NCBI GenBank assembly: GCA_934646965.1
Contig: CAKUEZ010000105.1
Coordinates: 1 to 6,872, forward strand
Length of the DNA stretch: 6,872 nt
Direction: 5' to 3'
Source: an uncultured Collinsella sp.
GTDB taxonomy: Bacteria > Actinomycetota > Coriobacteriia > Coriobacteriales > Coriobacteriaceae
Shown here piece after piece: positions 4,974 to 6,872 of the stretch (within the stretch, counting starts at the first letter, position 1; every line of letters begins with the position of its first letter). Position numbers and translations under genes: made by a program. The notes under the pieces were generated by a model. It did no database searches and was not told the origin of the DNA. It was given only the letters and a program-made list of their open reading frames with translations.

Positions 4974-6823
4974 GAAAGATCACTCTCCGTATAGGTTCTT
5001 TGGTATCCGAGCAAATATAGGCATATCCCAACGATTATAGAGGATAGGGTTCCCGCAACCGCCGCCTTGACGACGACCGCGGCCGCAAGGCTGGCAATTT
5101 CCATATGGTGTGCAAGACAGAGCGAGGCCGCAGAGCCTATTCCGCAGCCGGCGATGGCAGCGATTGCAGTCAGGTTCGAGCCCTGCTCGGCACGCTTGGC
5201 ATGGGCGTTGAGCAGCAGGGATGTCAGTGCAGCTGTCGCCGCGACGAGCACAATGGCGGCCCAGAGGAACGCATCTCCCAGCACTGCAGCGACGTTACCG
5301 AGCCCCAACACGCCTCCGGCAGAAAGCGCGACCGTGGCCAGGCGGGCAAAGAGCGCGCTCATGCCCGTGGCGGCGGCAGCACTTGCCGGGCCGAGCCAAA
5401 AGGCCGCGATGCCGGCGGCGACCCCGGCGGCAAGGAGGACGTCGCCCGTTAGACAGCCAAGTGCCACCGCACAGGTGAGCGCAGCGCTCGCGGCGGCCTC
5501 GGTGCGGCCCCAGGCGATCCACCAGCCGGACATGGCGGCGGCAAAGATCACCGCAACGGGCAGCATCGACAGGATGCCCTGCGCCTGCATGGTGGCGTTT
5601 GCCATAAGCACCAAAAAGCCCACGGCCGAGATGGCAGATCCAATCTGCGGGGCCAGGCCGGCGGCCGCTCCGATCGCGATGGCCGCAACGATAAGTCCGG
5701 GAAGCGCCGCGACGCCAGCCGTCTGCATCAGCAAAAAGCTAAAGGTGCCGCAGGCGAGCGCCGAGATGGCGCGCATGGTGTAATCGCGCGCATGGCTCCA
5801 GCGCGTGCCGGCCCAGCCGAGCGTGGGGTCGACTTCGATGACATCGTCCTCGTAGGGTAGCGATTCGATATCATCTGCCGTGCGCTCGTCATCCGACAAC
5901 TCGCCCACCATCTGCTCCAGGCTGCGGCGACCCTCGCGCACGCTACCCAGGCCGGCGAGCAGCTGGTCGCAAAAGGACTCGATGCTGTTGGGCCGGTCCT
6001 GCGGCATGGGGGAGAGCGCGCTCATCAGCGCGGCCTCGGCCCCTGGGGGAAAGTGCGGAATGAGCTCGCTGGGATAGGTGGCGCCGCCGATGATGCGGCC
6101 GAGCGAGTCGCCGGGCGTTGCCGCCATAAAGGGCGCGCTGCCGCACAGGCCCTCGTAGATAACGCAGGCGAGGGCGAAGACATCGGCGCGCTCGTCGACT
6201 GTGCCGGTCTCGATATCGAGTTGCTCGGGCGGCATGTAGCCGATGGTGCCGCCGCGCGAGCCGCCAAAGCCGCCGGCAGACGACAGCCGCGCCATGCCAA
6301 AGTCGGTGAGCTTTACGTTGCCCGAGTGGTCGATGAGCACGTTGGCGGGCTTAATGTCCAAGTGGAGCACGCCGTTGCTATGGGCGAAGGCAAGCGCCTG
6401 ACTCAGCGCGTCGGCAATGGCGGCGGCCTCGTCAAAGGTGAGCGAATGGCCGTCTACGCGATGCAGGAACTCGGCCAACGACATGCCGTCGACATATTCC
6501 ATGACCAGGTAGGCGTAGGCGGTGTCGTGCGTAAAGTCGATAACCTGAACGATATTGGGATGCTGAAGCATGGCGGCGGTGTGGGCCTCGCGCAGCACAT
6601 CCATGATGTCGCTGGCGGGCATGCCGGCGCCGCCTGTGAGAGGGATGCGCTTAATGGCGACGCGACGGCGCAGATGCGTGTCGCGGCAGATCTCGATGGA
6701 GCCAAAACCGCCGGTCGCAAGCGTCTCGAGCGGTTGGTACCGCTTGAGCAGCTCGCGAGAGCTGGTGCCCTCCAAGGGAACGTCCGGCGAGAACCGGGCG
6801 GTATGTTGCGAGAAAAGCGGCAT
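4970..6823 (-). CDS. Ser/Thr protein kinase with polytopic membrane C-terminal domain and no PASTA repeats
   Basis: This is a 617-residue protein counted from ATG 6823. Residues 27-290 are a Hanks-type kinase domain: Gly loop TGGFGS (37-42), VAIK with Lys58, helix-C Glu79, catalytic loop HLDIKPAN (Asp156, Asn161), DFG (174-176), activation segment with GTIGYMPPE (192-200), helix-F Asp214 and Arg277. All catalytic residues are present, but the HRD Arg is Leu155. An acidic linker (about 300-335) leads to roughly ten hydrophobic Ala/Gly-rich segments (about 350-608) and a short polar tail. PknA/PknB-type kinases normally have one membrane helix, and PknB has extracellular PASTA repeats; neither is seen. 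An upstream in-frame TTG at 6829 is less likely: GAGGG at 6830-6834 abuts it but is 6 nt from the ATG. The gene leads the cluster and overlaps fhaA by 4 nt, so the FHA proteins are plausible readers of its phosphorylation. The role of the membrane domain is unknown. Confidence 0.93.
   Translation of the reverse strand: MPLFSQHTARFSPDVPLEGTSSRELLKRYQPLETLATGGFGSIEICRDTHLRRRVAIKRIPLTGGAGMPASDIMDVLREAHTAAMLQHPNIVQVIDFTHDTAYAYLVMEYVDGMSLAEFLHRVDGHSLTFDEAAAIADALSQALAFAHSNGVLHLDIKPANVLIDHSGNVKLTDFGMARLSSAGGFGGSRGGTIGYMPPEQLDIETGTVDERADVFALACVIYEGLCGSAPFMAATPGDSLGRIIGGATYPSELIPHFPPGAEAALMSALSPMPQDRPNSIESFCDQLLAGLGSVREGRRSLEQMVGELSDDERTADDIESLPYEDDVIEVDPTLGWAGTRWSHARDYTMRAISALACGTFSFLLMQTAGVAALPGLIVAAIAIGAAAGLAPQIGSAISAVGFLVLMANATMQAQGILSMLPVAVIFAAAMSGWWIAWGRTEAAASAALTCAVALGCLTGDVLLAAGVAAGIAAFWLGPASAAAATGMSALFARLATVALSAGGVLGLGNVAAVLGDAFLWAAIVLVAATAALTSLLLNAHAKRAEQGSNLTAIAAIAGCGIGSAASLCLAHHMEIASLAAAVVVKAAVAGTLSSIIVGICLYLLGYQRTYTESDLS
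4983..4988 (-). promoter_or_regulatory. Ribosome binding site deciding the GTG start of fhaA
   Basis: The minus strand reads GGAGAG with 9 nt to the GTG at 4973. It lies within the last codons of the kinase gene. It supports the non-ATG start and, with the GTGA stop/start overlap, suggests that fhaA is translated by ribosomes leaving the kinase gene. Confidence 0.6.
5034..5039 (-). promoter_or_regulatory. Possible internal -10 element ahead of fhaA (weak)
   Basis: The minus strand carries a perfect TATAAT here, in an AT-rich patch at the 3' end of the kinase gene and about 60 nt before the fhaA start. I see no good TTGACA-like box 16-18 nt upstream; the sequence there is GC-rich. It may be chance, but AT-rich stretches are rare in this window. 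Confidence 0.2.
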
Positions 6824-6829
6824 GGCCAA

Positions 6830-6834
6830 CCCTC
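6830..6834 (-). promoter_or_regulatory. Ribosome binding site deciding the kinase start (ATG 6823 over TTG 6829)
   Basis: The minus strand reads ACGAGGG, followed by TTGGCC and ATG. The purine run is 6 nt from the ATG, a normal spacing, but directly touches the in-frame TTG, which is too close to initiate well. The shorter 617-residue protein is therefore preferred. Confidence 0.65.
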
Positions 6835-6872
6835 GTGCGTTTAAAGTTCGTTTGCGAGCGGCGGGCGCGGGG
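6835..6872 (-). other. Partial upstream leader of the kinase-led operon
   Basis: This is the only non-coding stretch at the head of the cluster, and the window edge cuts it. The minus strand has a GC-rich run, then an AT-richer patch (CAAACGAACTTTAAACG), then the kinase ribosome binding site. I cannot assign -35/-10 boxes with confidence. Whether the operon promoter lies here or further upstream cannot be told. Confidence 0.3.

Noticed and set aside
3516..4994. A 492-codon plus-strand open frame opposite fhaA and fhaB
   Set aside because: It is a mirror of two well-supported FHA genes. Its product is low-complexity Gly/Ala/Arg/Asp/His sequence with no motif, and no plausible ribosome binding site was noted.
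5067..5783. A 238-codon plus-strand open frame opposite the kinase membrane domain
   Set aside because: It is Ala/Pro/Ser-rich with no domain, and lies wholly antisense to an intact kinase reading frame.
6824..6829. A TTG start at 6829 giving a 619-residue kinase
   Set aside because: The ribosome binding site GAGGG directly abuts the TTG, whereas it is normally spaced from the ATG at 6823.

Overview
The window looks like high-GC Gram-positive DNA. The best match I can infer is the actinobacterial class Coriobacteriia (Collinsella or a relative). This rests on the GC-rich third codon positions, the actinobacterial envelope/phosphosignalling gene set, and departures from the mycobacterial layout. 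The lineage is inferred from gene content and architecture, not from a database search.

Everything recognisable is on the minus strand and reads from the right edge to the left. In transcription order: (1) a Ser/Thr protein kinase with an N-terminal catalytic domain and a large polytopic membrane domain instead of PASTA repeats (6823-4970); (2) an FhaA-type protein, DUF3662-like domain plus linker plus C-terminal FHA domain (4973-3963); (3) an FhaB/FipA-type protein, one membrane helix plus FHA domain (3956-3540); (4) a PP2C/PstP-type phosphatase with an unusually long Pro/Ala/Glu-rich N-terminal extension, one membrane helix and an extracellular tail (3543-1645); (5) an open-ended gene from 1628 to the left edge, encoding a complete SEDS (RodA/FtsW) glycan polymerase fused in frame, through a basic cytoplasmic linker, to the start of a class B penicillin-binding protein.

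The genes are tightly packed (4-nt overlap, 6-nt gap, 4-nt overlap, 16-nt gap), so they are almost certainly one operon. It corresponds to the actinobacterial fhaA-fhaB-pstP-rodA-pbpA-pknA-pknB locus, with two differences: the kinase stands first and is of unusual type, and rodA and pbpA are one gene. By family knowledge, kinase and phosphatase set Thr phosphorylation at the membrane, the FHA proteins read phosphothreonine, and the SEDS-PBP polypeptide polymerises and cross-links peptidoglycan.

No RNA gene, mobile element, CRISPR array or terminator was seen. No gap longer than 43 bases lacks a gene. The long plus-strand open frames are antisense shadows of the GC-rich genes.
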